Shown: positions 8,896 through 17,887, numbered from the stretch's first letter. The stretch is DNA of 58,515 bases from Planctomycetaceae bacterium (GCA_016795145.1 JAEUII010000129.1:1-58515), one strand, 5' to 3'. Translations and numbers: made by a program. Notes: generated by a model from the letters alone, not told the origin.

Positions 8896-9918
8896 TTAGC
8901 CGACCTTGTGGGCGGCCCCGTTGATTCTCCTCTCAAGTCGGGTCAATACACCGATGATGTCGTCAAAGCTAACCGGTGCCGTGAGATACATATCGCGCAT
9001 CGCCTGGTAGTCCTGTCTCAGCGAAGGAAGCCTTGCCGGCGGCGGGACAAGACGGAATGATCCTGGTACGGCTTCGTCATACCGTGCCCAGGCACTGCCG
9101 AAGAATCGGCTCTTCCAATTCACGACCCGGCTGCGCAGTTCGTCGTCGTCAATAGCTTTGCTTGCTTCGGCGTGCATGGCCAGCGCGGCTGTATCGGCGT
9201 AATGGCGTGAAAATCGGTCTGGAGTGGGCTTGTCCGCAGGGCGATGGAATTCTGTGTGGAGGATGGTGGCTTTTTCCCAGAAGGTCCGCTGCACCTCCAG
9301 TGCGACGACTTCGCACTTCCATTCTGGGAAGGCTTCGGGAAGCACGGTTGCAATCCATGGCGTTACCGGATGACGGCCCGTCGGTTGCTGGTCAGTCAGC
9401 GAGCCGAACTCAAGTTTGACGGAGCGTTTGAGGTAGGCGAATCCGTCTGGCTGCGTTGAGGGATAGTGAAAAAGCAGCACTGGCGACTGTGTAACAGGAT
9501 CGTTGCGGAATTCGAACCATGACTGACCGCGATGGCCAAGGGCTTCAATGGTGGCGACTTCCAGAGCAGGTGAAATCAGGTCCTGTACGGCCTTGCTACA
9601 AGCGGCCTCTGCCATGGCCATCCACTTGTTCGACTGGGTGCGGCTCGTGCCCGCGTCGGGCAGGTTTAGGAATTGCGGTGAAAGCGACAGATCGACGTCT
9701 TCGGAGAAGCGGTCGATCACGCCAAACACTCTGGAGAGCGATGTTCCTCCCTTGAAGACGAGGTCAGCCGCGAATTCTGATTCGAAGAGGATGCCCAGCA
9801 GCCAGCAGACCCAGAAGTCCTTTTCCATAATCACCGGGGAAAGGCTTCTTCGGATCGCCGCTTGTTCGAAAAAGAGGCGACGTTCATCATCTGGCAGTGC
9901 GAGGAAGTCGAGCTTCAT
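8896..9918 (-). CDS. AbiEii/AbiGii-type nucleotidyltransferase toxin
   Basis: 340 residues from the ATG at 9918. It is a type IV toxin-antitoxin (abortive infection) nucleotidyltransferase. The polymerase-beta-like motif is visible as FKGGTSLSRVFGVIDRFSED with Asp74 and Asp76 (EDVD) as metal ligands, preceded by the family motif MEKDFWVCW (residues 31-39). AbiEii homologues such as MenT act by adding nucleotides to RNA, often tRNA. The start is chosen because its ATG overlaps the antitoxin stop codon in ATGA (9915-9918), the coupling typical of abiEi-abiEii. An upstream in-frame start would add 14 residues and overlap the antitoxin further. The stop lies 174 bases from the convergent tfoX-like gene. 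Confidence 0.88.
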   Translation of the reverse strand: MKLDFLALPDDERRLFFEQAAIRRSLSPVIMEKDFWVCWLLGILFESEFAADLVFKGGTSLSRVFGVIDRFSEDVDLSLSPQFLNLPDAGTSRTQSNKWMAMAEAACSKAVQDLISPALEVATIEALGHRGQSWFEFRNDPVTQSPVLLFHYPSTQPDGFAYLKRSVKLEFGSLTDQQPTGRHPVTPWIATVLPEAFPEWKCEVVALEVQRTFWEKATILHTEFHRPADKPTPDRFSRHYADTAALAMHAEASKAIDDDELRSRVVNWKSRFFGSAWARYDEAVPGSFRLVPPPARLPSLRQDYQAMRDMYLTAPVSFDDIIGVLTRLERRINGAAHKVG

Positions 9919-10541
9919 GAATCTGCCCTGGCGAGTTCCCGAAAGATCGGATGCATCCATGCCGGAGCGAACCGGATATCCCTGAGTAACTCACGTCGCT
10001 TACCGGACGGAATGGTGCGAGTCAGGTGAGCGATGCGTGAGGGCGTCACATGATCCTGGCCCAGTTCGCGAAGCGCCTGGATAAGGAGACCGCTTAATCG
10101 CCCAGCAGTTTCCATGTTCTTTGGCGTCGTCCGGCGAAGCTGGATCGTGGTCGGGCCGACCTTGACGGTCCTGGCCGGGCCGTCAGTGAGGAATACGATC
10201 CTTGCTGGCACCTGTTCGGACAGACCAAGGGCGTTCGCGGCATATGCACCCGAAGGCTGGAGCCTTGTGCGGTCTCGTCCGGCCAACGCTCGTGCGATCG
10301 CCTCGGCGGACGGTTCCAGCGAGCCAAGGATCGGGTGTTCTTTGGGGAAATCGTAGATGCCACGTGCTAATCGCCGAATGAGCCCCTGGCGGAGCAGGCG
10401 ATGAAGAGCAACATCCACCGCCTCGCGACTGCCGATTCCCAGGAAGTCTGCAGGGACAAAGACGGCCCCGCGTCCTTGTTTTCTGATCGCTGCCAGAATC
10501 CTGGAGTCAACGGCTTGTGGTGATTTCTTCCTTCCTCGCAT
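9915..10541 (-). CDS. AbiEi-type antitoxin (DUF6088 family)
   Basis: 208 residues. The N-terminal winged-helix region (VDSRILAAIRKQGRGAVFVP, then ALHRLLRQGLIRRLARGIYD, residues about 12-65) is the DNA-binding part of AbiEi antitoxins. The middle and C-terminal parts (SGAYAANALGLSEQVPARIV, VKVGPTTIQLRRT) are typical of the DUF6088 group. In studied AbiE systems this protein represses its own promoter through inverted repeats and counteracts the toxin without contacting it directly. Here a perfect 12-bp inverted repeat sits immediately at the start codon, which fits autoregulation. It is translationally coupled to the toxin gene. Confidence 0.88.
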   Translation of the reverse strand: MRGRKKSPQAVDSRILAAIRKQGRGAVFVPADFLGIGSREAVDVALHRLLRQGLIRRLARGIYDFPKEHPILGSLEPSAEAIARALAGRDRTRLQPSGAYAANALGLSEQVPARIVFLTDGPARTVKVGPTTIQLRRTTPKNMETAGRLSGLLIQALRELGQDHVTPSRIAHLTRTIPSGKRRELLRDIRFAPAWMHPIFRELARADS

Positions 10542-10570
10542 GTAAGAAATATTACATCATATTTCTTACA
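10541..10570 (-). promoter_or_regulatory. Operator-like palindrome at the antitoxin start
   Basis: TGTAAGAAATAT (10541-10552) and ATATTTCTTACA (10559-10570) are perfect 12-bp arms separated by six bases (TACATC). The first arm includes the first base of the antitoxin ATG. The AT-rich sequence contrasts with its surroundings and probably overlaps the -10 element, so the mRNA would be leaderless or nearly so. A winged-helix AbiEi repressor is the expected ligand; this is inference. Confidence 0.75.
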
Positions 10571-10680
10571 GAATCAAGCGGCTTTGTGAGGCCGTTACAG
10601 TGATGCGGTCAACAGGTTTCTCGCCCTGAGTCTGGTGGAATCAGCAGGTGCTGGACTGGAACGCGAGACAGAGCCGACCG

Positions 10681-10803
10681 ATGCAACGACGGCTGGCCCC
10701 GGCCTCAATGAACCTTCTGTGGGCACTGGCGGCCGGTCTTGAAAACCGAGACTGGAAAAGTCTAACTGCAGAGGAAAAGCAGCGGCTGAGTTCCTCCCTG
10801 TAG
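10681..10803 (+). pseudogene. Duplicated 3' end of the tfoX-like gene
   Basis: Reading from 10681, the segment encodes ASMNLLWALAAGLENRDWKS, then LTAEEKQRLSSSL and a TAG stop. This is closely similar to the C-terminal 31 residues of the TfoX-like protein at 8467-8721. In about 93 aligned bases I count about 10 differences. The similarity begins abruptly near 10702; upstream there is no tfoX-like sequence. It is a direct repeat flanking the AbiE pair, about 2.08 kb from the first copy. It could be expressed as a 40-residue peptide, but I read it as a remnant. Confidence 0.75.
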
Positions 10804-10883
10804 CGCGATGATGTAATTCGCTGCCATTCGCCTCGCAATGATGTCGATTAGGAGCTCCTGTGCCAGCCTACGAACCACGGCTT

Positions 10884-11015
10884 CAGACGGGACAAGCCCG
10901 TCTGGGAGCTTTGGAAGGGCGCTGTCTCGAGCTACTAGCCTGCCAGCCGCACGCTCCAGTCGGTCGAGCCGACTGGGGGCGAGAAAATCAGCCCCCTATG
11001 GGCTTGCCCCATAGG
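10884..11015. repeat. Cluster of three short perfect hairpins
   Basis: Three stems occur in 132 bases: CAGACGGG/CCCGTCTG (10884-10904), CCAGTCGG/CCGACTGG (10956-10976) and CCTATGGG/CCCATAGG (10995-11015). Each has 8 bp and a loop of about 5 bases. They occupy the gap between the tfoX remnant and the DUF4132 gene. No gene is convincing in 10804-11106. Confidence 0.55.
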
Positions 11016-11106
11016 AGCGGACGGTTCACAGCTGGAAGCGATTCACTGCCAATACGTAACGCCCTGAATACGCTCGTCGCTTGATCCGCAGACGGTTCAA
11101 ATCTCG

Positions 11107-12087
11107 TCAGGGCTGTTGTTCTTCTGTCTTTTCGACAACGCGTTTGGCGTAGATCGCGGCAGCCATGCGCATGCCTTCGGAGAAAGTCACCGGGCCGACA
11201 TCTTTTGTCGCGACGGTGTGCTCCTGAGCATCCGTAAACATCAGGTCGCCGGTCCACGTCTCCGCTTCGGGGTATTCGGCTCCAATCCAATAGCGAGCTT
11301 CCACCTGAGTCCCGTTCTCCCAGACCGGGCAGCAGGCAAAACCTCCGCTGACTCGATATCCCAGTCGGCGGCACAACCCCAGTGCATGATTCAGCTGAGC
11401 GAACTTGCCGTTTCGAAAATCGTCCACACTGACAGATTCCAGTTGCGCCTTTGTGGGTGACCATGTTTGCCGAAACAGCTGATCCAGATTCTGCTGCAGA
11501 CCGAGCTCGACGGTCATCTGTCGAAAGTCATTCAGTTCCTGCAGCAGGATCGGATGAGGAATTGCGATCGAGTCGGCCTTCAGCCACTGGCTCTCCCCAT
11601 CGAGGTCAATAATGCCCGCACCTTTGGTTTCGTTGATCTCCTGAAGAAAGCCGGCTTCGTTTTGAACCAGCTGTCCCTTTTTCACGGAACAGACAACGGT
11701 GTTCTTCAGGATTCGCTGCCAGGAAGGATCCTGCCAGACAGCAGCCAGCACATTGCGCGGTACCGGGAGAGATCGAAGCATCCACAATTCGATGGACGCA
11801 ACGCACTGAGCATTGTGTTCTTCCAGCCAGTCGCGAAGACTGCTGAGCTGCTGAAAGATCTCCGTCTCCTTGATTGCCGGCGGTACGGACGACAGTGTGG
11901 CTCCCTTGGCATTGCGTGCAATGATTTTGTCGTCATCCAGTGCGATGGAATACCCTTTGTCGGCAGCAAGCCACGACCGTGGATCAGCAGCAACCGTTGC
12001 CGTCGCCCCGCCATTTCCGCTCACATCACCAGAAGCATCCGACGCGCTGTCTGCGGGTCCGGTCTTTGCTTTTGCCTTCTTCGCCAT
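11107..12087 (-). CDS. DUF4132-like protein
   Basis: 326 residues. A basic, Ala/Gly-rich N-terminal tail (MAKKAKAKTGPADSASD) is followed by a globular protein. The segments WLADKG-like start (residues about 38-75), IAIPHPILLQELNDFRQMTV (about 183-203) and CRRLGYRVSGGFACCPVWEN (about 250-270) resemble the DUF4132/MolR C-terminal family. The biochemical role is unknown. No signal peptide or membrane segment is evident, so it is likely cytoplasmic. It follows the 1643-residue gene on the same strand by 119 bases and may be co-transcribed with it. Confidence 0.65.
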   Translation of the reverse strand: MAKKAKAKTGPADSASDASGDVSGNGGATATVAADPRSWLAADKGYSIALDDDKIIARNAKGATLSSVPPAIKETEIFQQLSSLRDWLEEHNAQCVASIELWMLRSLPVPRNVLAAVWQDPSWQRILKNTVVCSVKKGQLVQNEAGFLQEINETKGAGIIDLDGESQWLKADSIAIPHPILLQELNDFRQMTVELGLQQNLDQLFRQTWSPTKAQLESVSVDDFRNGKFAQLNHALGLCRRLGYRVSGGFACCPVWENGTQVEARYWIGAEYPEAETWTGDLMFTDAQEHTVATKDVGPVTFSEGMRMAAAIYAKRVVEKTEEQQP

Positions 12088-12206
12088 GTCAGGTACTCGC
12101 CTGCTAACTGCCCACGCGCTGCAACCACTCGGATTGAGTCAGCAAAATTGCCAATGGGAGTGTTGAAGCGATTCTCTCCCATGTCAAGCGGACGAGTCCT
12201 CACGCG

Positions 12207-15200
12207 TCACTGCGGAGCAGGAGCCCAGTCGATATGCCGGACCGCTGCTTCGAATTCGCCGTTCCAGTGAAGGAAACCAAAGGTCCGATCGTTGTCGTCC
12301 GAGATAGTCTGTTCCATCACCGGCTTGTTGTTCACCGTCAGGATGGCTCGATCACCTTTGATCTCCAGTTCAGCATCGTTCCAGTCGTTCTCGCGCAGTT
12401 CTGGTTCGCCCAGGACAACATCCGCTGGTGATCGGCTTTGCGGATCGAAGCTGGCGTCGGCCGTTTCCCAGTGACTGCCCTTCAGGCGATGAATCGAAGG
12501 CTGACGTGATGACTCAACAATGAATGCGGTATCTCCCAGTACCGGAAAGACGTTGCGATCCTTCGCCGCATGAAAAAAGCTCCATGAGATCATTCCATTG
12601 CCCAGAAGCGGACGAAAGGACTTCAACACACTGCGGTTTCCGGTACTTGCCATCGTGGTTCGGCGAACACCGACCAGCTGTCCCTCCGACGAACGCCAGT
12701 CCATCGATCCCGGATTGCCCTTCGGGAAAACATCGTCTTCACTGAACCAGGGAGCCGACCATCCTGGAAGCAGTTCGTTCGTCTCCAGTGTTGCAAGAGT
12801 CGCCGGCGTTGCAGACTTTATTTCAATGTTTGAAATCCGCGATCCCGGATGACGCGATGCTCGAAAGCACAACCAGTTTCCGCGTTCAGAGTTGATGGGT
12901 TCGGTCAGAAGCGTCGCGCCGTCGATTGACAACGAAAACGACTGATCCGAGACGGCCAGCGTAACGTCGCAACTCACTTCATTCACTGCGGCTTCAATGG
13001 GTTGGGTGCGATCATTCTTTCCGCGTCCCATCCGGTACCGATCGACTCGCTTGTCCTTTGCATTGGGTTCAAAGAACCACTCTCCAAAACCAATTGCCGG
13101 GAATCGACCGTTGACCGCATGCAGTCGACAGCTGACTTCCAGATTTCCTTTCAATGGTACTGGCCAGGTCAGGACATCCACGTCAGACCCCATCACGTGC
13201 TGGATCGAGCTGTCTGAATGCTGAATCCAAAGTGATTCAGGCTGACCAGCCGCCTTGTCTTTCGCACGCAGACTGCGGAACGCCGTCCATGGATTCAGCG
13301 GCTGGACAGACTGCCCCACTGACACGATTTCCTTACGCGTCTGCAGTAAAGACTGAAGCGACGCGATCTGGTTCCTGAGCGCATTCCGTCGTCCCTCATA
13401 CGCTGCCGACCGATCAGGGATGGATGACAGCAGCTGCAGGATGTTGAGAGCTTCAGCAGCATATTCTGGCCAGGAACTCGCCTGATCTGCCACCATCAGC
13501 AAACCCAACATCGTGGATTGGTTGAGCACCTGCGGCTGACGGCTGACCCGTTCCGCAATTTCCTTCAGTCTGCTTCCTGCGACTTCAGGCTTCTCGCGAA
13601 GATCGATCATCGTGAGCACAATCTTTGATGCCAGGGATTCATTCGCACGTATCACGCTGCGTTGATCCATCGCACCTGAACCGTTGTCTGCCGTCGGCTC
13701 GGAACGAACATCGTCGGTCGTCGACGTCACTTGCTCCCATTTACGAATCTCATCACGCAGCGCCGACAACTGTCCTGTCTGCTCTGACAGATCCAAAAGA
13801 AGTGTCACCGGCGCATTGAGTGAGGAACTGTTCCGGCGACGTCCGTAGAACGTGTCGACGGCCTCTTCGTTCGGGACAATCCGGTTCGCTCGAACGCCTG
13901 GAGCAGCATAGAGTCGCCAGCGAGGACTGTTCTGATCCGGCATGACCCAGGATTTCAGAACCGAAAGACGTTCCGCCTCAGAAAGCGATGCAACACCTGC
14001 CGTGAAATGTTCGACGCTCAGTTCAAACGGAGCCTCACCGAACGATTCCTGAAGCCACTGGGAATACTCTGTCCGCGTTGCAGTACTGCGATCCCCGGAG
14101 ATGATCGCAGCGAACTCATCCGAGCTGAGCGATTCCGGCCACGGTCCGCTCAACACAACATTTCGAACATGAGCTTTGGTCTGATGCACATAATGAAACA
14201 GACCGAACTGAATTCCGTACCGTGAGCCTCGCAGGGAACCAGGCAACGCGCCCACCGTGGAGGAAGCCGTCGGCAGAACGGCAACTTTTTGTTCGTTAAT
14301 GAAGACCTCGGCCTGTGTGTCCTTCATCTCAACACGACCTGTGTTCCAGCCTGACGTCAGCAACGGTTTGTCATGGCTCTGATACACGTCCACCATGTTC
14401 CCAACCGGAAACAGGCTTCGGTCGTCAGCCGACACCGGTACCCAATTCAACGCCGCCGAGTCTTCGGACAGAACGATGGCAACTCGTCCGAGGCAGGGAT
14501 GGCAAAGCACCTGGCCAGGAACATACTCAAATTCCCATGTCAGAGTTTCTCCGGAAACGAGCGGCCGGTCGTACTGGAGCAGCCCCTGCGCGGTGATGTC
14601 GGTCATCGTTCCGATGATCTCCGAGCGTTCTTTGCGGCGACCGGTAATCAGACCATTCTGACAACTCCAGTCATACGATTTTGTGAGTTCATTTTTCTCG
14701 GCCTGCGCAGACGTGATGAATGCGTCGCTGCGAGTCTGATCCTGGTCAAAAGCGTTGCAGCTCCAGCCTCGAAGATCCGGGCCTCCGACCAGTGAGACCT
14801 GCCTTGGAATCGACACTTGCCCGCTGATTTGAAAATCCTGCCAGTAACTTCTTCGACCGCAACTGCTGCTGAGGAAAAACCAGGGACTGTTCTGAGCCTG
14901 CCGCGCACCGGTCCAGATAAGATGTCCGTTGTCGCGAAGTTCGACCGACTGATTTGAAACAGTGATTGCCTTACGATCCCAAAGTCCCGTTTCGTGAAAG
15001 CTGACCGAGCGAAGACTGCGAGAATAGTTGCGGAGACTTGAGACGCTCAGAATTCCATTGGCAGAGGACTCAAAGCAAAGGCCGTCGAAGCCAACATCTG
15101 ATTCTGCTCCGGGCAGACTGAGGGCTCTTCCAGTGATTGTGAAATCACCCGCTAAAGGATAAGGAAAATAGAGCTGGTCATTACCGGTCCCGGAAAGATG

Positions 15201-17138
15201 CGCCGTGATACCGTCGAACCTGACCCATGTCGCTGGCAGAGCCACCACATCCTGTCCCGACGATACTCGATTCGAACCCGCGATCATCAGAGCCTGCGAA
15301 GGAGCCGGCTGATCGCCATTCTTCATCTCGGGCAACGTCCGCAATCGAACTTCACTGAGCAGAGCCTGTTGACGTGAGTCGGCATCGCCTGTCTGCTGCG
15401 AAAGCCACCACTGAACGTCCGGAATGAACTCTTCGCGCTGCGACATTTCCTGAAGCATCATGACAAGCATCCAGCCAGCCTGTTCGGACTGACAGAGAAC
15501 CGGCAGCGATGGAAGCGAACTCAAAAGCTGGCGTGCTTCCGTGTCGCGCTGCTGTCGAACCCGAATGGCGATTTTTGCCATGATGGTCGACGGTGAAGTC
15601 GCCGCACGATTGTCCCCGGACGCAGCGTCGGAACTTAATCGCTTCTCGACTTCCGCAAGGCGATCACATTCGATTGCTGCCGAGAGAAGTGCCGAAAACG
15701 AGTTGCCCGTCGTGCGGTGCCTCTCCGACGAGGACATCCGAATCAGACAGGTTTGAGCTGCCTCAGGAAGTGAGCTGAGGATCTGCTCCGGAGGTAACTG
15801 TTCCCAGAGCTTCACAAACGTCGGGATGCGAATCTGACTAGTGCCGGGAAGAAACGCTCCTTCAAATAACACCTCAAAGCGATCATTGGCCGGCAACTGC
15901 TGAATCTCCTGCCACATTGCTCCCGCGGTGGAAAGAGTGCCGATTGCAAGCGGTGTCATCTGGCGATCTCGATCGACGCACTGACGCAATCGCTGAAGAG
16001 CTCGTTCAGTTTGGCCAAACTGCAGCAGCCATCGGGCCACCAGCCGATCGTATTCCAGCAGGCTGGCGTTTCGGGTTATCTGTGACATCCCATTGCCGAT
16101 CGCGATGGCCTGGTTGTCAGTCAGCTCAATCAGTTGGATTGCCTCATTGTTGTTGCCAGTTAAGAAGGCCTTATGAATTTCCGCAACCGTCAAAAGGAAC
16201 GGCAGCTTTGAGACACCGGATTGGATCCCGGAACTGCTGCCAGGCCTGGATGATGTCGCAAAGAGGACTTTCCTCAGCAATCTGGTCGCCGCATCCTCAT
16301 GCGACGAATTCTCCTGAAGAGATCGAAGCTGGAGCAACAGAGGATCCCTGACAACCGCCGGGCACTTTGCCAGAGTGCTGTCATCCAGGGTCACGAGTCT
16401 TCGAACGATAGACTCCACGCTCATCGAAGAAGGAAGTGGATTTGTTGTCCCGGTCGCGGCCTTCATCGCGAGGCCAAGCCTCAGCACTTCCACATCCAGC
16501 CGCGGGCCAGGCGATTCCGCCGATTGTTCAATCGATTCGAGTGTGCTGAGTAAGTCCTGTGTTTCACCCGCGACAATGGCTGCGTCGATCAGCAGACTAC
16601 CAACAGATCTTTCAAGCATCGACTCTTTCGCAACTGGCTCCGTGAACTGATACAAGTGAACTCCGGAGCCTGGCACCCTGGTGCAAACGACGACTTTCAG
16701 TGCGCGATAAATACCCTTTGGGTCGAACTGCTTCTGTTTCCATTTGCCAACCAGAGAGGACAGTTTCAGAAAGACGGCGTTGTCATTCTGCTGGAAAATC
16801 TCAACTGGATCACGAGCTTCGTTGCGTTCATTCCGCAGGGCAAACGGAGGCCCTGCACCCAGCGCACGTGTGACCGCTTCAAAACTCAGGTCGGCCAGTC
16901 CTTTGTCCGCCATCTCCGTTGCAAACAGCAGAACCTGATTTAGCTTCTCGTCCGAAATCCTGCCATCCGAATCTTGCGCGAAGCCGCAGTTAGCCGTGAC
17001 GACAAGGGCCGCGAGCAACCACAGAGTTTTTGGAATTGCACGAAGGCAGAGCATACTGAGTGACGCTGAACTGACGGTAAACAGCAAGTCTGTGGACCCC
17101 ATGGAACTCGCCTGCTTGTTCGTTCTGTTCTGCATCAT
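12207..17138 (-). CDS. Giant secreted planctomycete protein with LamG-like modules (DUF1583-like)
   Basis: 1643 residues. The region around residues 29-55 (SMLCLRAIPKTLWLLAALVV, then TANCGFAQ and DSDG) is a good signal peptide with a cut after GFAQ, so translation could begin at Met29 (17054). Residues 60-630 are helical, TPR-like in character. Residues about 650-1060 and about 1310-1643 are beta-rich, with LamG-like repeats: FDGLCFESSANG, WTGARQAQNSPWF, ISWSFFHAAKDRNVFPVLGD and KGDRAILTVNNKP. The organisation recalls planctomycete DUF1581/DUF1583 proteins, but I cannot prove that by eye. Function unknown; it is probably periplasmic or cell-surface. The gene is alone apart from the DUF4132 gene downstream. 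Confidence 0.75.
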   Translation of the reverse strand: MMQNRTNKQASSMGSTDLLFTVSSASLSMLCLRAIPKTLWLLAALVVTANCGFAQDSDGRISDEKLNQVLLFATEMADKGLADLSFEAVTRALGAGPPFALRNERNEARDPVEIFQQNDNAVFLKLSSLVGKWKQKQFDPKGIYRALKVVVCTRVPGSGVHLYQFTEPVAKESMLERSVGSLLIDAAIVAGETQDLLSTLESIEQSAESPGPRLDVEVLRLGLAMKAATGTTNPLPSSMSVESIVRRLVTLDDSTLAKCPAVVRDPLLLQLRSLQENSSHEDAATRLLRKVLFATSSRPGSSSGIQSGVSKLPFLLTVAEIHKAFLTGNNNEAIQLIELTDNQAIAIGNGMSQITRNASLLEYDRLVARWLLQFGQTERALQRLRQCVDRDRQMTPLAIGTLSTAGAMWQEIQQLPANDRFEVLFEGAFLPGTSQIRIPTFVKLWEQLPPEQILSSLPEAAQTCLIRMSSSERHRTTGNSFSALLSAAIECDRLAEVEKRLSSDAASGDNRAATSPSTIMAKIAIRVRQQRDTEARQLLSSLPSLPVLCQSEQAGWMLVMMLQEMSQREEFIPDVQWWLSQQTGDADSRQQALLSEVRLRTLPEMKNGDQPAPSQALMIAGSNRVSSGQDVVALPATWVRFDGITAHLSGTGNDQLYFPYPLAGDFTITGRALSLPGAESDVGFDGLCFESSANGILSVSSLRNYSRSLRSVSFHETGLWDRKAITVSNQSVELRDNGHLIWTGARQAQNSPWFFLSSSCGRRSYWQDFQISGQVSIPRQVSLVGGPDLRGWSCNAFDQDQTRSDAFITSAQAEKNELTKSYDWSCQNGLITGRRKERSEIIGTMTDITAQGLLQYDRPLVSGETLTWEFEYVPGQVLCHPCLGRVAIVLSEDSAALNWVPVSADDRSLFPVGNMVDVYQSHDKPLLTSGWNTGRVEMKDTQAEVFINEQKVAVLPTASSTVGALPGSLRGSRYGIQFGLFHYVHQTKAHVRNVVLSGPWPESLSSDEFAAIISGDRSTATRTEYSQWLQESFGEAPFELSVEHFTAGVASLSEAERLSVLKSWVMPDQNSPRWRLYAAPGVRANRIVPNEEAVDTFYGRRRNSSSLNAPVTLLLDLSEQTGQLSALRDEIRKWEQVTSTTDDVRSEPTADNGSGAMDQRSVIRANESLASKIVLTMIDLREKPEVAGSRLKEIAERVSRQPQVLNQSTMLGLLMVADQASSWPEYAAEALNILQLLSSIPDRSAAYEGRRNALRNQIASLQSLLQTRKEIVSVGQSVQPLNPWTAFRSLRAKDKAAGQPESLWIQHSDSSIQHVMGSDVDVLTWPVPLKGNLEVSCRLHAVNGRFPAIGFGEWFFEPNAKDKRVDRYRMGRGKNDRTQPIEAAVNEVSCDVTLAVSDQSFSLSIDGATLLTEPINSERGNWLCFRASRHPGSRISNIEIKSATPATLATLETNELLPGWSAPWFSEDDVFPKGNPGSMDWRSSEGQLVGVRRTTMASTGNRSVLKSFRPLLGNGMISWSFFHAAKDRNVFPVLGDTAFIVESSRQPSIHRLKGSHWETADASFDPQSRSPADVVLGEPELRENDWNDAELEIKGDRAILTVNNKPVMEQTISDDNDRTFGFLHWNGEFEAAVRHIDWAPAPQ

Positions 17139-17257
17139 GCTCAGGATTTGTCGACAACAAGTTGATCGATTGACGCGTCGCGGAAGAGTGCGTGAATTGT
17201 AGCGGAAGGTCGCAAGTCCTCCGGTTCTTTTTCAGCCTTTTGAATTGGTCACAAGAC

Positions 17258-17335
17258 TGAGCCGCAAGGCGCTAGCCGCGGGTGTTTTCCTACTGTTTTT
17301 CTGACACTCACCCGCAGCTAGCGCTTTGCGGCTCA
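17258..17335. repeat. Inverted pair of the GGCGCTAGCCG repeat; probable terminator
   Basis: TGAGCCGCAAGGCGCTAGCC (from 17258) and its near-perfect inverse ending GCTAGCGCTTTGCGGCTCA (to 17335) form a stem of about 27 bp with a 24-base loop. The right arm overlaps the stop codon of the hydrogenase protease gene. The same family occurs at 42255-42280 with 42444-42463, and at 57492-57511 with 57604-57623. Confidence 0.7.
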
Positions 17336-17887
17336 CAGGCGCACCTCATCCCGTGAAAGCAGGTACTCATAGATTCGCCGTGCGGTCTCGTGCGATGCCT
17401 GTCGAGCGACTTCTGAAGGATCGTCAGACGGTTCGAAAGCCGTTCCTGGCACAAGCCAGAATCTGACTCGTTCCGGCTGCGTCCCAAGATGAACCGTAAG
17501 ATCCAAAACGCTCAGAATGTCAAAGCCGTGAGTGCCGCCCAGTGTTCGTCCCGTTTCCAGAATATTGTGCCAGCTGGCTTCTGAAGTATGCCGCGTTTCG
17601 GGGATGAATTCGAATGTGCGAGCTTCCTGCGTCCCCGGAAACTCGCAGGCATCAACAACATGCAGAATCTCCTGGCCATCAATCCAGTTCAGCAAATCCG
17701 TCGGTGCCTGCGCTTGCCGAAGTTCCAGTCGCTGTCCGAATCGCTCGAACACATCGGCCGTAGCGTCGCGATCTGACCGAGCGTTCGAATCAGGCGACAG
17801 CCATTCTTTCAGCTGATGAATGACCAGCCAGCCTGTCTGATCGTCGCCGTGGGAACTTCCAATTCCAACTACAAGGACTCGACGCAT
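17333..17887 (-). CDS. Hydrogenase maturation protease (HyaD/HycI family)
   Basis: 184 residues from the ATG at 17887; a longer frame to 17935 would overlap the hydrogenase gene. The family removes a C-terminal peptide from the [NiFe]-hydrogenase large subunit after nickel insertion. The N-terminus VLVVGIGSSHGDDQTGW matches the GIGN-x-DDG motif with its first metal-ligand acidic residue. HVVDACEFPG supplies the second Asp, and LGGTHGFDILSVLDL supplies the His. The gene starts five bases after the stop of its presumed substrate, so they are one operon. It is somewhat longer than typical (about 150-165 residues), with an acidic insertion near residues 35-50. Confidence 0.82.
   Translation of the reverse strand: MRRVLVVGIGSSHGDDQTGWLVIHQLKEWLSPDSNARSDRDATADVFERFGQRLELRQAQAPTDLLNWIDGQEILHVVDACEFPGTQEARTFEFIPETRHTSEASWHNILETGRTLGGTHGFDILSVLDLTVHLGTQPERVRFWLVPGTAFEPSDDPSEVARQASHETARRIYEYLLSRDEVRL

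Noticed and set aside
10860..11084. 74-codon + strand frame in the hairpin cluster
   Set aside because: It reads across three palindromes, and the predicted peptide has no family resemblance.
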